Positions 36,243 to 45,991 are shown, counted from the first letter of the stretch. The stretch: 53,712 bases of DNA from Pseudomonadota bacterium (GCA_027485595.1 JAIXQT010000113.1:1-53712), one strand, 5' to 3'. The notes: generated from the sequence alone by a model not told the origin. Numbers and translations are program-made.

Positions 36243-37101
36243 TTTTTCGTTCGCCAATAATCCATTGATGGCTGGGCCAGCACTTGAGGAGCGGTCGAGG
36301 GGGGGGATCCCGTATCGAGAGATTCCTATCTCTGCGATCGAGGCAGATCCTAATCAGCCGCGTCGTAGCTTTGACGAAGAGAAGCTTCAGGAGTTGTCCG
36401 AGTCAATTAGGTTATACGGGGTGTTGAGCCCCATCCTTGTTCGGGCCGGGGCGCTTCCAGGGCGCTTCACCATTATTTCAGGAGAGCGTCGTTATGGGTC
36501 ATCGCAGCTTTCTGGCTTGGCGGCCATTCCGGCTATCGTGAGCCAGGGGGAAGGTGAGGATAGTAGAACGCTCGCTATTCAGCTTGTTGAGAATCTCCAG
36601 CGCGACGACCTTTCACCGCTTGAGCGAGCCCAAGCTATTGGGGCTCTGAGAGATGGTCACAGCCTCTCTATTCGAGATATCGCCGAGAAGCTCAGCATCT
36701 CAAAGAGTGCTGTTCAGAGAAGCCTTGAGATTCTTTCTCTCCCAGATGACCTTCTGAACGCTCTACGTGAGGGAGCCTCTGAGTCAAAAGTTCTTTTGGT
36801 TGCCAAAATTGAGGATCCGGCTGTACGTGCTACCTACCTCAAGGATATCGACGTTCTCACCCGTGCTCAGATAGGACAGAGTGTTGAGGCGAAGCGCGTG
36901 GCACCTAGTCAGGATATCGTTGAGCCGAAAGTTATATCTGCGGAGGATCAAAGGATCGCCGAGGAGATTCAGAGAGCTCTTGGTATGAAGGTTAGGATGG
37001 TGCGGACCACTCCTAACGCCGATGGTGGGCGTTTGACCATCGATTTCTACGGAGAAGGGGACCTCCAAATCCTTTTCCGTAAGCTCGTGTCGGAGGGATA
37101 G
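36229..37101 (+). CDS. parB: Partition protein ParB
   Basis: A 290-residue ParB/Spo0J CTPase. The N-domain shows IEADPNQPRRSFDEEKLQELSESIR, GERRYGSSQLSG (canonical GERRxRA, here with Gly and Ser after the Tyr) and IQLVENLQRDDLSPLERA; the HTH is SIRDIAEKLSISKSAVQRSLEIL; a C-terminal dimerisation domain follows. ATG at 36229 (MSKRSFSF) lies within the end of parA and implies translational coupling. Two parS-like palindromes follow directly after its stop. Confidence 0.95.
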   Translation: MSKRSFSFANNPLMAGPALEERSRGGIPYREIPISAIEADPNQPRRSFDEEKLQELSESIRLYGVLSPILVRAGALPGRFTIISGERRYGSSQLSGLAAIPAIVSQGEGEDSRTLAIQLVENLQRDDLSPLERAQAIGALRDGHSLSIRDIAEKLSISKSAVQRSLEILSLPDDLLNALREGASESKVLLVAKIEDPAVRATYLKDIDVLTRAQIGQSVEAKRVAPSQDIVEPKVISAEDQRIAEEIQRALGMKVRMVRTTPNADGGRLTIDFYGEGDLQILFRKLVSEG

Positions 37102-37104
37102 CCT

Positions 37105-37121
37105 TGTCCCACCGTGGGACA
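37105..37121. promoter_or_regulatory. parS-like site 1
   Basis: TGTCCCACCGTGGGACA is a 17-bp palindrome with one central base, 3 bases after the parB stop. Its 8+1+8 arms recall the canonical parS TGTTTCACGTGAAACA with different arm bases. Position beside parAB supports a ParB-binding function; this is inference. Confidence 0.6.
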
Positions 37122-37155
37122 TCCGTCTAATATCGTGATTTGACCATAAATAGGG

Positions 37156-38499
37156 ATGCTCATCGAGGTGTCCCACGGTGGGACAGTGAACAAGGCTCAG
37201 ACCGGATTACAGTATCTCAATACGCTAACCCCCTGGAATGGCAGGGGGGGCTTTGCTCTCGAAGGCATAATCAAAGTTCTTAAACGCCTCGGAGACCCCC
37301 AAGACAGTTATCCAACTGTTCACATAGCAGGAACTAATGGAAAGGGCTCGGTATCATCCGCAGTGGCGTCTATCCTTGGAACCGCAGGATACAAGGTAGG
37401 TCTCAATACATCACCCCATCTTCAACTTATTAACGAGCGGATCGTTATCGATGGACTACCTATCGATGACTGCTCTCTCGGAGAGTTTTGTTATGACGTC
37501 CGGGGGGCAGCATCCAAGGAATTGGTTGAATTGTCATTTCATGAGGCGATAACGGCGGTCACTTTCCTTGCACTTCGAGAGGTCGGTGTCGATTGGGGGG
37601 TTATCGAGGTGGGCTTAGGGGGGAGGCTTGATGCTTCTAATGTCATTTCACGACCCGCAGCTACGGCGATTGTGACTATTGATTACGACCACCAAGCCAT
37701 TCTCGGGAACACCCTGGCAGAGATAGCCGCAGAGAAAGCGGGCATAATTAAGCAGGGAAGCCCGCTGATATCTGGTCTTTTGCCCCCAGAGGCGGAACGA
37801 GTTGTTAACTCGAAGGCAAGGGGGACTAAACACTATCGATATCAAACTGATTATGGGGTTGCTCCGCAAGAAGGCGGCGGAGCCAACCTATTCGGGTATT
37901 GGGGTAAGAATTTCCCGATATCGCCGTTGACCTTGTTCGATTTTACCTCTCCACTTCCTGGAATTCATCAGGGGCACAACCTGAGCGTGGCTGCGACTGT
38001 TGGTCTGGCGGTCGGAATGAAGCCTGAGGTGGTCAAGAAGGGGATAGAGAGCGTTCATTGGCCTGCACGGTTGGAGCGTGTAACGGTAGATGGATGCGAT
38101 ATTCTGATGGACTGTGCTCACAACCAGGCTGGAATTCGCGCCTTTATAGATTATCTCCTCCGCACGAGGGCCGGATTAATCGATCTAACCTTTGGGGTTT
38201 TGGATACGAAGAACTGGCGGGAGATGTTGGTCACGCTTGCCCCACACGTAGGGCACTGGCGACTGATAAAGCCGGACTCTGAGCGAGCGCTTTCGCTTGA
38301 GGAGGTAGAGGCTCAGATTAGGATATCGGGTAATGAGGTAAGGGTTTCATCTTACGGTTCTGACTATGAGGCACTCGCACGGGAGATGATACGCTCTTGC
38401 GAGGGAGACGTTCGGTACGTAACGGGCTCTATGTACATGATAGGTAAGTTAAGAAGCGTGTTAGGGATCCCCGTTAAGCCGATATGGCAGGTTGGTTGA
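37156..38499 (+). CDS. folC: Dihydrofolate synthase / folylpolyglutamate synthase
   Basis: A 447-residue Mur-ligase-family enzyme adding glutamate to dihydropteroate and to folates. Motifs: P-loop VHIAGTNGKGSVSS, WGVIEVGLGGRLDATNV-like GVIEVGLGGRLDASN, and DCAHNQAG. The track start at 37156 runs through the second parS-like site, so the true start may be GTG at 37186 (VNKAQTGLQ). Placement directly after parB is unusual and links an essential gene to the replication module. Confidence 0.93.
   Translation: MLIEVSHGGTVNKAQTGLQYLNTLTPWNGRGGFALEGIIKVLKRLGDPQDSYPTVHIAGTNGKGSVSSAVASILGTAGYKVGLNTSPHLQLINERIVIDGLPIDDCSLGEFCYDVRGAASKELVELSFHEAITAVTFLALREVGVDWGVIEVGLGGRLDASNVISRPAATAIVTIDYDHQAILGNTLAEIAAEKAGIIKQGSPLISGLLPPEAERVVNSKARGTKHYRYQTDYGVAPQEGGGANLFGYWGKNFPISPLTLFDFTSPLPGIHQGHNLSVAATVGLAVGMKPEVVKKGIESVHWPARLERVTVDGCDILMDCAHNQAGIRAFIDYLLRTRAGLIDLTFGVLDTKNWREMLVTLAPHVGHWRLIKPDSERALSLEEVEAQIRISGNEVRVSSYGSDYEALAREMIRSCEGDVRYVTGSMYMIGKLRSVLGIPVKPIWQVG
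37169..37185. promoter_or_regulatory. parS-like site 2
   Basis: TGTCCCACGGTGGGACA is the exact reverse complement of site 1, 48 bases further on, inside or just before the folC start codon. The inverted pairing of two identical palindromes strengthens the parS interpretation. Confidence 0.6.
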
Positions 38500-38661
38500 A
38501 ATAGAACGCTGTATTGAAGGTCGGTTGTTTTTACAGCCTTACCTGGACAATCACGGACTATCCCTCGCAGCTCCCTTCACGAATCGACTTTACCTCTAGA
38601 GGATGATTAACTATCGCGCAGATTAGCAGCAGGGGAGCCCGGCGAGGGCGGATCTGCACAG

Positions 38662-39498
38662 ATGAAAATAGCGGACTGTTTCATGTCGATGTCTGATGCG
38701 GTGGCGAAGGTAATCACGGACTGGCGAGAGGCTGTCAATCGGGAGCTCGTGGTGTTTGGCAAGAGTTCCGCAGGGGATAGTAAGAACCTACAAGCCGCAA
38801 CTACGTATGTGCTCGAGGGTCACGGCAAACGCCTACGGGCCCTTCTGCCTATCGCACTTAGTACGGATATACGAGGCGAACAGGAGAAGGCTAACCCAGG
38901 GGCGTTACTACCTGGCCTCGCTCTTGAAATGCTCCATGCGGCGTCCCTCGTTCATGATGACCTGCCAGCGTTAGATAACGATGACATGCGACGTGGTCGC
39001 CCATCGTGTCATCGTCAATTCAATGAAGCTACCGCGATCCTCACAGGAGATTTTCTTGTTGGGCGAGCTTTTTCCGTGGTCAGTGATAGCGATCTTCCCC
39101 CGAATCAGCGCTTGCGAGTGCTCTCGCTGATAGCGCAGGCGTGGAGCGATCTCTGTCTCGGGCAACAAGTGGATATCGAACGGCCCTCAGATACGGCCGA
39201 AGTCCATCGCTTGATGGAGCTTAAAACAGGGGCTTTATTTGGCGCGGCGGCAGCATGTGGCGCGGTATGCGCAGATTGTGATGATGGTGTGATCGATCAA
39301 TTCCGCGCGTGGGGCACGAGGCTCGGAGTTCTCTTTCAGAGACTTGACGATCTCGCAGACGGAGATGGAACTTCCGCAACACCCTGGAACAAAGAAAAAG
39401 AGATTTATGACCTACGCTCGGAGTTGCAAGCTCTCCATCCGCGACCCCTTTCTTATACAGAAGGGGTATATCGTATGGTTATCGGCGAACAGGTTTGA
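38662..39498 (+). CDS. ispA: Polyprenyl diphosphate synthase (farnesyl/geranylgeranyl type)
   Basis: A 278-residue all-helical prenyltransferase condensing IPP with allylic diphosphates. The first aspartate-rich motif is HDDLPALDNDDMRRGRP, with GHGKRLRALLP upstream; the second is FQRLDDLADGD. Spacing and length fit IspA. It is four bases before the IMPase-family gene, so the pair is co-transcribed. Product chain length is not decidable from sequence alone. Confidence 0.9.
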   Translation: MKIADCFMSMSDAVAKVITDWREAVNRELVVFGKSSAGDSKNLQAATTYVLEGHGKRLRALLPIALSTDIRGEQEKANPGALLPGLALEMLHAASLVHDDLPALDNDDMRRGRPSCHRQFNEATAILTGDFLVGRAFSVVSDSDLPPNQRLRVLSLIAQAWSDLCLGQQVDIERPSDTAEVHRLMELKTGALFGAAAACGAVCADCDDGVIDQFRAWGTRLGVLFQRLDDLADGDGTSATPWNKEKEIYDLRSELQALHPRPLSYTEGVYRMVIGEQV

Positions 39499-39503
39499 TC
39501 CTC

Positions 39504-40283
39504 ATGAGCCAACCCGCAGACCCACTCTTCGCACAGCTCATCTTCTCCGTTCGTGAAGCGGGTGCTCTGCTTTTGTCGATGTGGCCAGGTCGAGCAGGTC
39601 AGAGGGAGGTTCTCTCGGTTTCTCAGAAGGGGGACGGCTCGCTCGTATCGGCTGCTGATATGGCCTCAAATGAGGCACTCACAAAAGCCCTTCGCTCGCT
39701 ATATCCTGATGATTTTATCTTCTCGGAAGAGGTGGCGAGTGACGCGGCCACTGTTTTTGCATCTCCGAGGACTTGGATTATTGACCCACTCGATGGGACC
39801 TCCGCCTTTCTGGAGGGACGAGATGATTTTTCCGTTCTCGTTGGCCTCAGCGTTGATCACGCCCCCAGCGCAGGGATCTTATATCTTCCGGCGCGCGACG
39901 AGATGTTTGTAGCGCAGGCGGGGCAGGGGGCTTTTCGTAATGAGGTTAAGATTCGAGTATCTGAGGGGGCGACGCCTCGCGATGGACACGTCTATGTCCG
40001 TCGTTTCTCATCCAAGGCGCCCCACTTAGAGAGTCCCATGATGGACTCAGGGCTAGCTCTCGCGAAAGTGGCGTGTGGGGAGCTCGACGGAGCCATCATC
40101 AAGATGACAACCCACCGTGAATGGGATATCGCCGCCCCGATGGCCATTCTGCGGGAGGCGGGTGCCATGGTAACTGATGAGCGAGGTGTGGCAATTCCGG
40201 TCGGGACAGGGGATATCGCCTTTCAATTTTTCGTTGCCTCAAACGGTCGCATCCATCAACAGCTCCTCAACATCCTACCTTAG
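39504..40283 (+). CDS. Inositol-monophosphatase-family phosphatase, CysQ-like
   Basis: A 259-residue Mg-dependent phosphatase. Motifs: EEVASD, WIIDPLDGTSAFLEGRDDFSV, and C-terminal HREWDIAAPMAILREAGA. CysQ (3',5'-bisphosphate nucleotidase) and IMPase/HisN members share these; the DDFSVLVGL and SAGILYLPARDEM segments favour CysQ. ATG at 39504 (MSQPADP) is the start; the upstream ATG at 39495 is within the ispA end. Confidence 0.85.
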   Translation: MSQPADPLFAQLIFSVREAGALLLSMWPGRAGQREVLSVSQKGDGSLVSAADMASNEALTKALRSLYPDDFIFSEEVASDAATVFASPRTWIIDPLDGTSAFLEGRDDFSVLVGLSVDHAPSAGILYLPARDEMFVAQAGQGAFRNEVKIRVSEGATPRDGHVYVRRFSSKAPHLESPMMDSGLALAKVACGELDGAIIKMTTHREWDIAAPMAILREAGAMVTDERGVAIPVGTGDIAFQFFVASNGRIHQQLLNILP

Positions 40284-40338
40284 CCCGCACGGTTCATGCT
40301 GCGAGCCACATTGAACGTGGCTCCATGCGACATGCGGG
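40284..40338. other. Long imperfect stem-loop
   Basis: Nested inverted repeats: an outer CCCGCA/TGCGGG pair and an inner perfect GAGCCAC/GTGGCTC stem. It starts directly after the IMPase-family stop codon. It could be a terminator without a T-tract or a structured 3' end; no function is assigned. Confidence 0.4.
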
Positions 40339-40470
40339 TGAGTCGACAATGCTTCCAGCTAGTTAGGGGAAGCTGCTGTCTTTTCGTAGTGTTTTTTGCT
40401 CATGCCCCGGAAAGGGAAGGTCGATGTACCCCTATGTAAGGCAGTTCTGTCTAAGCATCCGGGAAACTGT

Positions 40471-41382
40471 ATGGGAATCAGGTATACGGAAGATCAGAAG
40501 CGTTTGATTACAGCCGCTCGAGAGGGACAGCTCGAGGAGGTTAAGGATCTGATGAAGAGTGGCGTCGATATCGACTGCGAACTCAAGTACGGCAGCAGCG
40601 CCCTCATGATAGCGGCTTCCCGTGGTTACGACGACATCGTGCGTCTTATGGCCTCATCGGGAGCGAAAGTTAATCGTAGGAATAAGTTCGGGATAAGTCC
40701 GCTCTCTGAGGCGGCGGAGCGAGGACACCACAAAGTGCTTCGTACCCTTGTTGAGTTTGGCGCTGATGTGAACATGCTCCACAACAACGGTGGGACAGCG
40801 ATATTGGCGGCCGCGGTTCGACGAGACCTCAAAACGTTACGGGTACTTCTCGAGCTTGGCGCGAACGTTGACATAGAAAACTTTGATGGCTGGAGCCCCC
40901 GCAAGTGGGTGCTTTCAGAATCAGATCCCGCCTTCATCGAAGCGCTGGGGATCGCAAAACATGAACATCACGAGGTAGGAATGAAAGTTGAGGGAAGTGT
41001 AGCTAAGGAAGAATTGAAAGAGACCCGGGTCATGGTAAGCCCCGTTGGGCAAGCCTTTTGGACCGTTTTCATGAGGGCCTCCGCCTCTGGCGACCTTGAG
41101 ACCGTTCGAAGGCTCATTGAAGATGGAGTCGAGATCAATGGCCAGAGCCCAAATGGAACCACCGCTCTCATGGCAGCTATCAAGAACGGACGTTCAGAGA
41201 TCGCTTGTGAGTTGGTTGAATTGGGGGCGGATCTCTCCATCTGTGACCAAGATGGCCTGAGCGCCATCGAATGGGCATATAAAAAGGGACTATCCTCGTT
41301 TTTAACCGTGCTCAAAGAGCGCGACCTCCTCAGCGAGGTTAGCGTTGACGGTACGTCTGACCGTGCGACGCTGGTGCAATAG
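40471..41382 (+). CDS. Ankyrin-repeat protein
   Basis: About 303 residues with roughly seven ankyrin repeats, split in two blocks of about four and three by a non-repeat linker (residues about 145-195). Repeat units are seen in GSSALMIAASRGYDDIVRLMASSGAKVNRR, FGADVNMLHNNGGTAILAAAVRR and NGTTALMAAIKNGRSEIACELVELGADL. No signal peptide. Ankyrin arrays bind other proteins; partner unknown. ATG at 40471 (MGIRYTEDQK) seems better than the earlier ATG near 40402. Confidence 0.85.
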   Translation: MGIRYTEDQKRLITAAREGQLEEVKDLMKSGVDIDCELKYGSSALMIAASRGYDDIVRLMASSGAKVNRRNKFGISPLSEAAERGHHKVLRTLVEFGADVNMLHNNGGTAILAAAVRRDLKTLRVLLELGANVDIENFDGWSPRKWVLSESDPAFIEALGIAKHEHHEVGMKVEGSVAKEELKETRVMVSPVGQAFWTVFMRASASGDLETVRRLIEDGVEINGQSPNGTTALMAAIKNGRSEIACELVELGADLSICDQDGLSAIEWAYKKGLSSFLTVLKERDLLSEVSVDGTSDRATLVQ

Positions 41383-41726
41383 CGGATACAGTTCCGTACT
41401 GCACCTGCTCGCGATACCTTTTGCGTGAGCCCGAGGCTCCACAGTAATCACCCATTTTCCCGTATCGTGAGGCGCTACTCCGTCCACGGTGGACCGCGAT
41501 AGGAAACGGGTCGCCCAGGGTCCAGATTTATGTAAGACTGCCTGGGTAGATGCCCCTTTCAGAAAGTTTTTGCGCGTAATACCGCATTGCGGTGGCAAGG
41601 GGCACTCGCCCAATCTATGGTGTTTTTGACGCACTGCGCGTCGAAAACGAGCAGCCCTAGCGTGGCTACGATAGATCGACAGGTGAAAAAACTTTTTCAA
41701 AGCCGTACTGGTGCACAGGGGTATCC
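41383..41726. other. Intergenic region before dedA
   Basis: 344 bases. Overlapping ORFs on both strands (41302-41700 minus, 41587-41790 plus) have no ribosome binding site or family and look spurious. No promoter, terminator or RNA gene was identified. Confidence 0.4.
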
Positions 41727-42407
41727 ATGGAAATTATCACTGAACTTTTTAACTTCATCCTTCACATCGACGTACGCCTCGCTGAGTTAGCGAGAGACTA
41801 CGGTATGTGGGTCTACGGCATACTATTTCTAATCGTTTTTTGTGAAACTGGCCTGGTTGTGACCCCATTTCTTCCGGGGGACTCCCTATTGTTCGCGGCA
41901 GGCGCGTTGGCGGGAGGGGCTCTCTCGGTCGATGGGGTTAGTACGGCGGGCATGTACAATGTTCACCTCTTGGCGCTCTTACTCTTTATTGCCGCCGTGG
42001 TGGGGGATGCCGTCAACTATGCTGTCGGACGGAAGATCGGACCTGCGGTATTCGAAAAGAAGAATTCCCGTATCTTCAAGCCGCAGTATCTCGCCCGAAC
42101 CCACAAGTTTTTCGAGAAATACGGTTCCAAAACTATCGTTCTCGCCCGGTTCGTTCCGATTGTGCGAACGTTTGCTCCGTTCCTTGCGGGGGTTGGCACG
42201 ATGTCCTACGCAAAGTTCGCTCTCTACAACGTTACGGGGGCCATCGTTTGGGTTACCTCATTTACGTATGCTGGCTATTTCTTTGGGTCTACCCCGCTAG
42301 TCCAGAAAAACTTCAAACTTGTTATCCTCGCAATCATCATAATCTCTATTATGCCGGCGGTCGTTGAAGTGTTGAAAGCTCGTCGAGAGGCTCGCTCTAA
42401 CGCTTAG
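41727..42407 (+). CDS. dedA: DedA-family membrane protein
   Basis: A 226-residue polytopic protein. DedA hallmarks: [22 protein letters not shown] near the N-terminus, [14 protein letters not shown] and the [20 protein letters not shown] re-entrant motif. DedA proteins are thought to flip undecaprenyl phosphate or other lipids across the inner membrane. It precedes the subtilisin-like protease gene on the same strand. Confidence 0.93.
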   Translation: MEIITELFNFILHIDVRLAELARDYGMWVYGILFLIVFCETGLVVTPFLPGDSLLFAAGALAGGALSVDGVSTAGMYNVHLLALLLFIAAVVGDAVNYAVGRKIGPAVFEKKNSRIFKPQYLARTHKFFEKYGSKTIVLARFVPIVRTFAPFLAGVGTMSYAKFALYNVTGAIVWVTSFTYAGYFFGSTPLVQKNFKLVILAIIIISIMPAVVEVLKARREARSNA

Positions 42408-42517
42408 TGAACTAACACGGTCGCGCTCGCTCCCGAAAGTTTTGGTGCTGGTGGGAACTTCGGTATACTGATGAGGAGTTGCGGAGTGCCGGTCAAACCG
42501 AGGGGATATCGAGACGC

Positions 42518-44062
42518 GTGGCGCAAGGTAGATACATAACTTCTGTTTTGCTCGCACTCTCTCTCGGGATGGGTGCTTCGTCGCGTTCGTTAGCTGAGGA
42601 CCACGCCCGTTACATCGTTCGCTTTAAGAGTTCATCTCTGAGCGCAACCGCACCAACATCACCATCGTCAGTGCAATTTCTGACCGCTTCGAAGGTAGAG
42701 AGGGTTCTGCCGCTCGACAATTCCGTTGTCGTTATGTTGAGCGCATCGGAGCGCGACGCGTATGTCGCGCGCCCTGATGTTGAGTCCGTCGAGGTTGACG
42801 CCAAGGTTACCGCGTTTTTTGCTCCGAATGACACCTCGTATTCAGAACAGTACGCGTTGTCCGGACCGTATGGAATTCGCGCTCCTCTCGCTTGGGATAT
42901 TACGCGCGGGAGCCCAAGCAAAATTGTGGCAGTAGTAGACTCCGGAGTCGACTTCACGCATGAGGACCTGCAAGAGAGCCTGTGGAGCAATCCGGGCGAG
43001 ATAGCGGCCAATGGTCTCGATGATGACGGCAACGGGTATGTGGATGATATTCGTGGATACGACTTTGGTTCAGATGCCGGAGACAGCGACCCGACCGATG
43101 AAAATGGACACGGAACGCACGTAGCGGGAATCGTCGCTGCGACCGGCAATAACGCTCTCGGAGTTATTGGAGTAGCCTGGAACACCATGGTCGTTCCGGT
43201 TAAGTGTCTTGATGACCAGGGCAACGGATACATCTCCTACTTAGTCAATGCGCTCGACTATGTTGTTGCCTTGAAGGACCAAGGACATCCGATCGCTGTA
43301 GTGAATATGTCACTTGGAACGAACCAACAATCGGACGCCTTGGAGCGAGCTGTCGGTCGTGTTGCCTCACGGGGTATCCTTCTTGTGACAGCCGCCGGTA
43401 ACAATTACGGGCAGAATAACGATGCAGTTCCAAGTTATCCCGCCAACTCAACCAGCGAGAGCGTCCTCTCAGTAGCAGCAACGACATCATCTGGCTCTTT
43501 GGCTGGCTTCTCTAATTACGGTCCTCAAACGGTCGATCTAGCGGCACCGGGCGCGGATATTCTAAGCACGGTGCCACCGCTTTTACGGGGCGCTTCCTAC
43601 GAATACATCGATGGCACCTCCATGTCGGCACCAGTAGTGTCGGGTGTCGCGGCTTTAGTCGCGGCAGCCAATCCCGACGCGACCTCGACGTTGCTTCGAG
43701 ATATTATTCTCTCTACCGTGAGGCCTCTGAGTACGCTCAAGGGCAAGGTTGTGTCCGGCGGGATCGTCGACGCGTATAGCGCGGCCGCCGTTGGGCTCGC
43801 CTCCCGTAAGCGGTATCGTGTGTATGGCACCGTAAAGCGACGCTCTCGCGGAGTTGGAAGGGTCACTATCACGTTGCGATTGGCCACAGGACCAACGTAT
43901 CGAAAGAGCGTCATAACCTCATCTAGTGGACGCTACGCGTTCAAAGACGTTCCGGCCGGAACGTATACCTTGAAGGCCACCCGTCCGGGAGTCTCATTCG
44001 CCAGTAGTTCCCGACGGATTACGATCGGTCGTAGCAGAGCTGTCAGCTTCACCGCGCGCTGA
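42518..44062 (+). CDS. Secreted subtilisin-like serine protease (S8) with C-terminal Ig-like domain
   Basis: About 514 residues. GTG at 42518 gives a signal peptide (VAQGRYITSVLLALSLGMGASSRSLA); the TTG at 42479 is the alternative. A propeptide-like inhibitor domain (HARYIVRFKSSSLS) precedes the S8 catalytic domain: Asp in VAVVDSGVDFTHEDL, His in NGHGTHVAGI, Ser in DGTSMSAPVVSG. A basic C-terminal beta domain (YRVYGTVKRRSRGVGRVTITL) looks like a carboxypeptidase-regulatory/SpaA fold and may anchor to the envelope. The stop is 69 bases inside the convergent GT39 gene. Confidence 0.93.
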   Translation: MAQGRYITSVLLALSLGMGASSRSLAEDHARYIVRFKSSSLSATAPTSPSSVQFLTASKVERVLPLDNSVVVMLSASERDAYVARPDVESVEVDAKVTAFFAPNDTSYSEQYALSGPYGIRAPLAWDITRGSPSKIVAVVDSGVDFTHEDLQESLWSNPGEIAANGLDDDGNGYVDDIRGYDFGSDAGDSDPTDENGHGTHVAGIVAATGNNALGVIGVAWNTMVVPVKCLDDQGNGYISYLVNALDYVVALKDQGHPIAVVNMSLGTNQQSDALERAVGRVASRGILLVTAAGNNYGQNNDAVPSYPANSTSESVLSVAATTSSGSLAGFSNYGPQTVDLAAPGADILSTVPPLLRGASYEYIDGTSMSAPVVSGVAALVAAANPDATSTLLRDIILSTVRPLSTLKGKVVSGGIVDAYSAAAVGLASRKRYRVYGTVKRRSRGVGRVTITLRLATGPTYRKSVITSSSGRYAFKDVPAGTYTLKATRPGVSFASSSRRITIGRSRAVSFTAR

Positions 44063-45991
44063 CATCGGATTAACTTCGCCGCTGGCGTCGACAACCGCGT
44101 CAGAAGAAAGAGAGCTTTGAGGGTTCACTTGATAAATAGAGATGAACGCCACACCTTTTGCTCGCGCAACATAGACCGGTTCAGCGGAGAGGTATTTTTC
44201 AAAACGCGCGTCGGTAACTTTGATATTACCCTGCACAAGCACGTAATCAGCACGGTCCTCCCGGTAGTATCCGAAGAAAATGTGATTCGCTCGATCTCCA
44301 AGCCAGCGGTCTGCCTCAGCTGAAAGTGTCTTTCCATCACCGAAGACGGTGACATAGATTTTTTTCGCGTTATGCTCTGATTGCTGAGCTAAGAACCGGA
44401 GAGCCTCGACCTGGCCAGTTCGTGGATGGAAAGCTCCGATCTCGTACGATACCTGAGGGAGAGGAGCAAACATACTTTGGTAGAGATCCCAGTGAGGATA
44501 CCCTCTGTAGACAGCTTTCACCTGACCCAAGATGAGAATAACAAAGGGCAGCCGCGGAGTCTTTATGAAGCGGCCAACCGCGCAGAGGGATAGGGTCGCG
44601 ACGATATAAAGTTGCGGGGCGATAGGGATCGCGTACCTCCAAGCTTGCTTCGACGAAGTCGAAAGAAACAGGATCCACATACCTGTTGTGCAGGCTGCCA
44701 TGATCCAGAGTTGTTGCTCTCCGTCGGTGAGGGTGCTTCGAATACGGGGGATCCCTAATAAGGGCAGGAGCAACGTCGACAGAACTACAACCGGAGGCAC
44801 GTCGACTAAAGCCAGAGTAAAATACCCACCCGGTACGGGCGGCATCGTACCGTGAAATGAGTGGTGCTTTGCACCGGTCAGCGCGAAAACCCGCATGTAG
44901 TAGACAGTCAGATTCTCGAATGCAACTGGCATCGCGATCCATCCCAGGGTGATAGCCGCCGCGAGGGCTGCTAGGTGGTCGACCCAGGTTAGGTGAGTCC
45001 GAGAGTAGATTTTCTTACCTACCAGAAAAGCGATAAAGCCGACGATGGAGATGAGGATGACGAGCGTTGTTCCTGAGCCCAGCTCGACGCCGATGGAGTA
45101 CAGTAATTTCGGAATAGCTCGATCAATCCCCTCCCACTCAGGATAAGGACGGTTGTGATACCAGAGTCTGGTGTAGCTCCCTACAAACACGAGCACCCCT
45201 ACGAGCGCGAGCCAGATGTCTGACCAGGTGATAGGGGGTTCCGTATAGCTGTGTGGCCATCGATACCGCAGGATCCATTTCGCGATCATGAAGGCCGGGA
45301 TGAGCGCGATACAGGTTGGTTTTGAGAGGATACACAAACCGAAGAAGACACCAGCGACCATCTTGAGAGTGACGCTCTTTCTACGGAGCGCCAGCATGTA
45401 CACCATGATCGTGATGGTCGTGACGACGGCGAAACTCGTGTCGATGTGAGCGATAGTGCTCAGATCGATCATTCGTGGTCCTAGCGCGATAAGAAGGCCA
45501 ACACAAAAAGCCACTGAGCGCGAGGTCCAGGGAAGGAGGAGGAGGAATAGAAGGCAGGGGAGGAGGCTCGAAAAGAGCGCGTTCGCGAGGCGCGATGCAG
45601 TGAGAGTGCGTATCGCGACAGGTGACCCCGTCACCGCCTGATGGGCTTTCTTGTACAGCTTTGCTGATACCTGACCCGACATAAGAACAGCGGCGGGGAA
45701 CACACCGGGATGACCAAGATGGGTGGAGGCGTGATACCATTGCTTGGCTAGCCGCTTGTGCATCGCCTGAGCTCTCATAATCCAATGTTTCTCATCGGCT
45801 TGGAGAGGGGATGAAACTACCCCGGAGACCCGCGGTATGGCGGCAATGATGAAGAGAACGAACGCGAGGAGGACCGCGACCTGGATCCTTCTCCGTGAGG
45901 ATTTCGTTGATTGAGAGCTCGCAAGCACAAAGTAAGGAAAAAATAATAGTGATAAGAGCTGATGGCGTTGCCACCGCACATTCTTGAACAA
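43994..45991 (-). CDS. Membrane glycosyltransferase, GT39/ArnT-like
   Basis: A 665-residue polytopic protein. After the first helix comes ADEKHWIMRAQAM and then HASTHLGHPGVFPA, matching the acidic loop and metal-site region of dolichyl/undecaprenyl-phosphate sugar transferases (GT39/ArnT). About eleven to thirteen helices are predicted, with a large soluble C-domain near residue 560. The start is a TTG at 45991 in the track and uncertain. It overlaps the end of the protease gene in a tail-to-tail arrangement. The tail beyond residue 620 is Ser/Asp-rich. Confidence 0.82.
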   Translation of the reverse strand: MFKNVRWQRHQLLSLLFFPYFVLASSQSTKSSRRRIQVAVLLAFVLFIIAAIPRVSGVVSSPLQADEKHWIMRAQAMHKRLAKQWYHASTHLGHPGVFPAAVLMSGQVSAKLYKKAHQAVTGSPVAIRTLTASRLANALFSSLLPCLLFLLLLPWTSRSVAFCVGLLIALGPRMIDLSTIAHIDTSFAVVTTITIMVYMLALRRKSVTLKMVAGVFFGLCILSKPTCIALIPAFMIAKWILRYRWPHSYTEPPITWSDIWLALVGVLVFVGSYTRLWYHNRPYPEWEGIDRAIPKLLYSIGVELGSGTTLVILISIVGFIAFLVGKKIYSRTHLTWVDHLAALAAAITLGWIAMPVAFENLTVYYMRVFALTGAKHHSFHGTMPPVPGGYFTLALVDVPPVVVLSTLLLPLLGIPRIRSTLTDGEQQLWIMAACTTGMWILFLSTSSKQAWRYAIPIAPQLYIVATLSLCAVGRFIKTPRLPFVILILGQVKAVYRGYPHWDLYQSMFAPLPQVSYEIGAFHPRTGQVEALRFLAQQSEHNAKKIYVTVFGDGKTLSAEADRWLGDRANHIFFGYYREDRADYVLVQGNIKVTDARFEKYLSAEPVYVARAKGVAFISIYQVNPQSSLSSDAVVDASGEVNPMSARGEADSSATTDRNPSGTTGE

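Noticed and set aside
41302-41790. ORFs on both strands between the ankyrin and dedA genes
   Set aside because: No ribosome binding sites, odd composition, and mutual overlap; no family resemblance.
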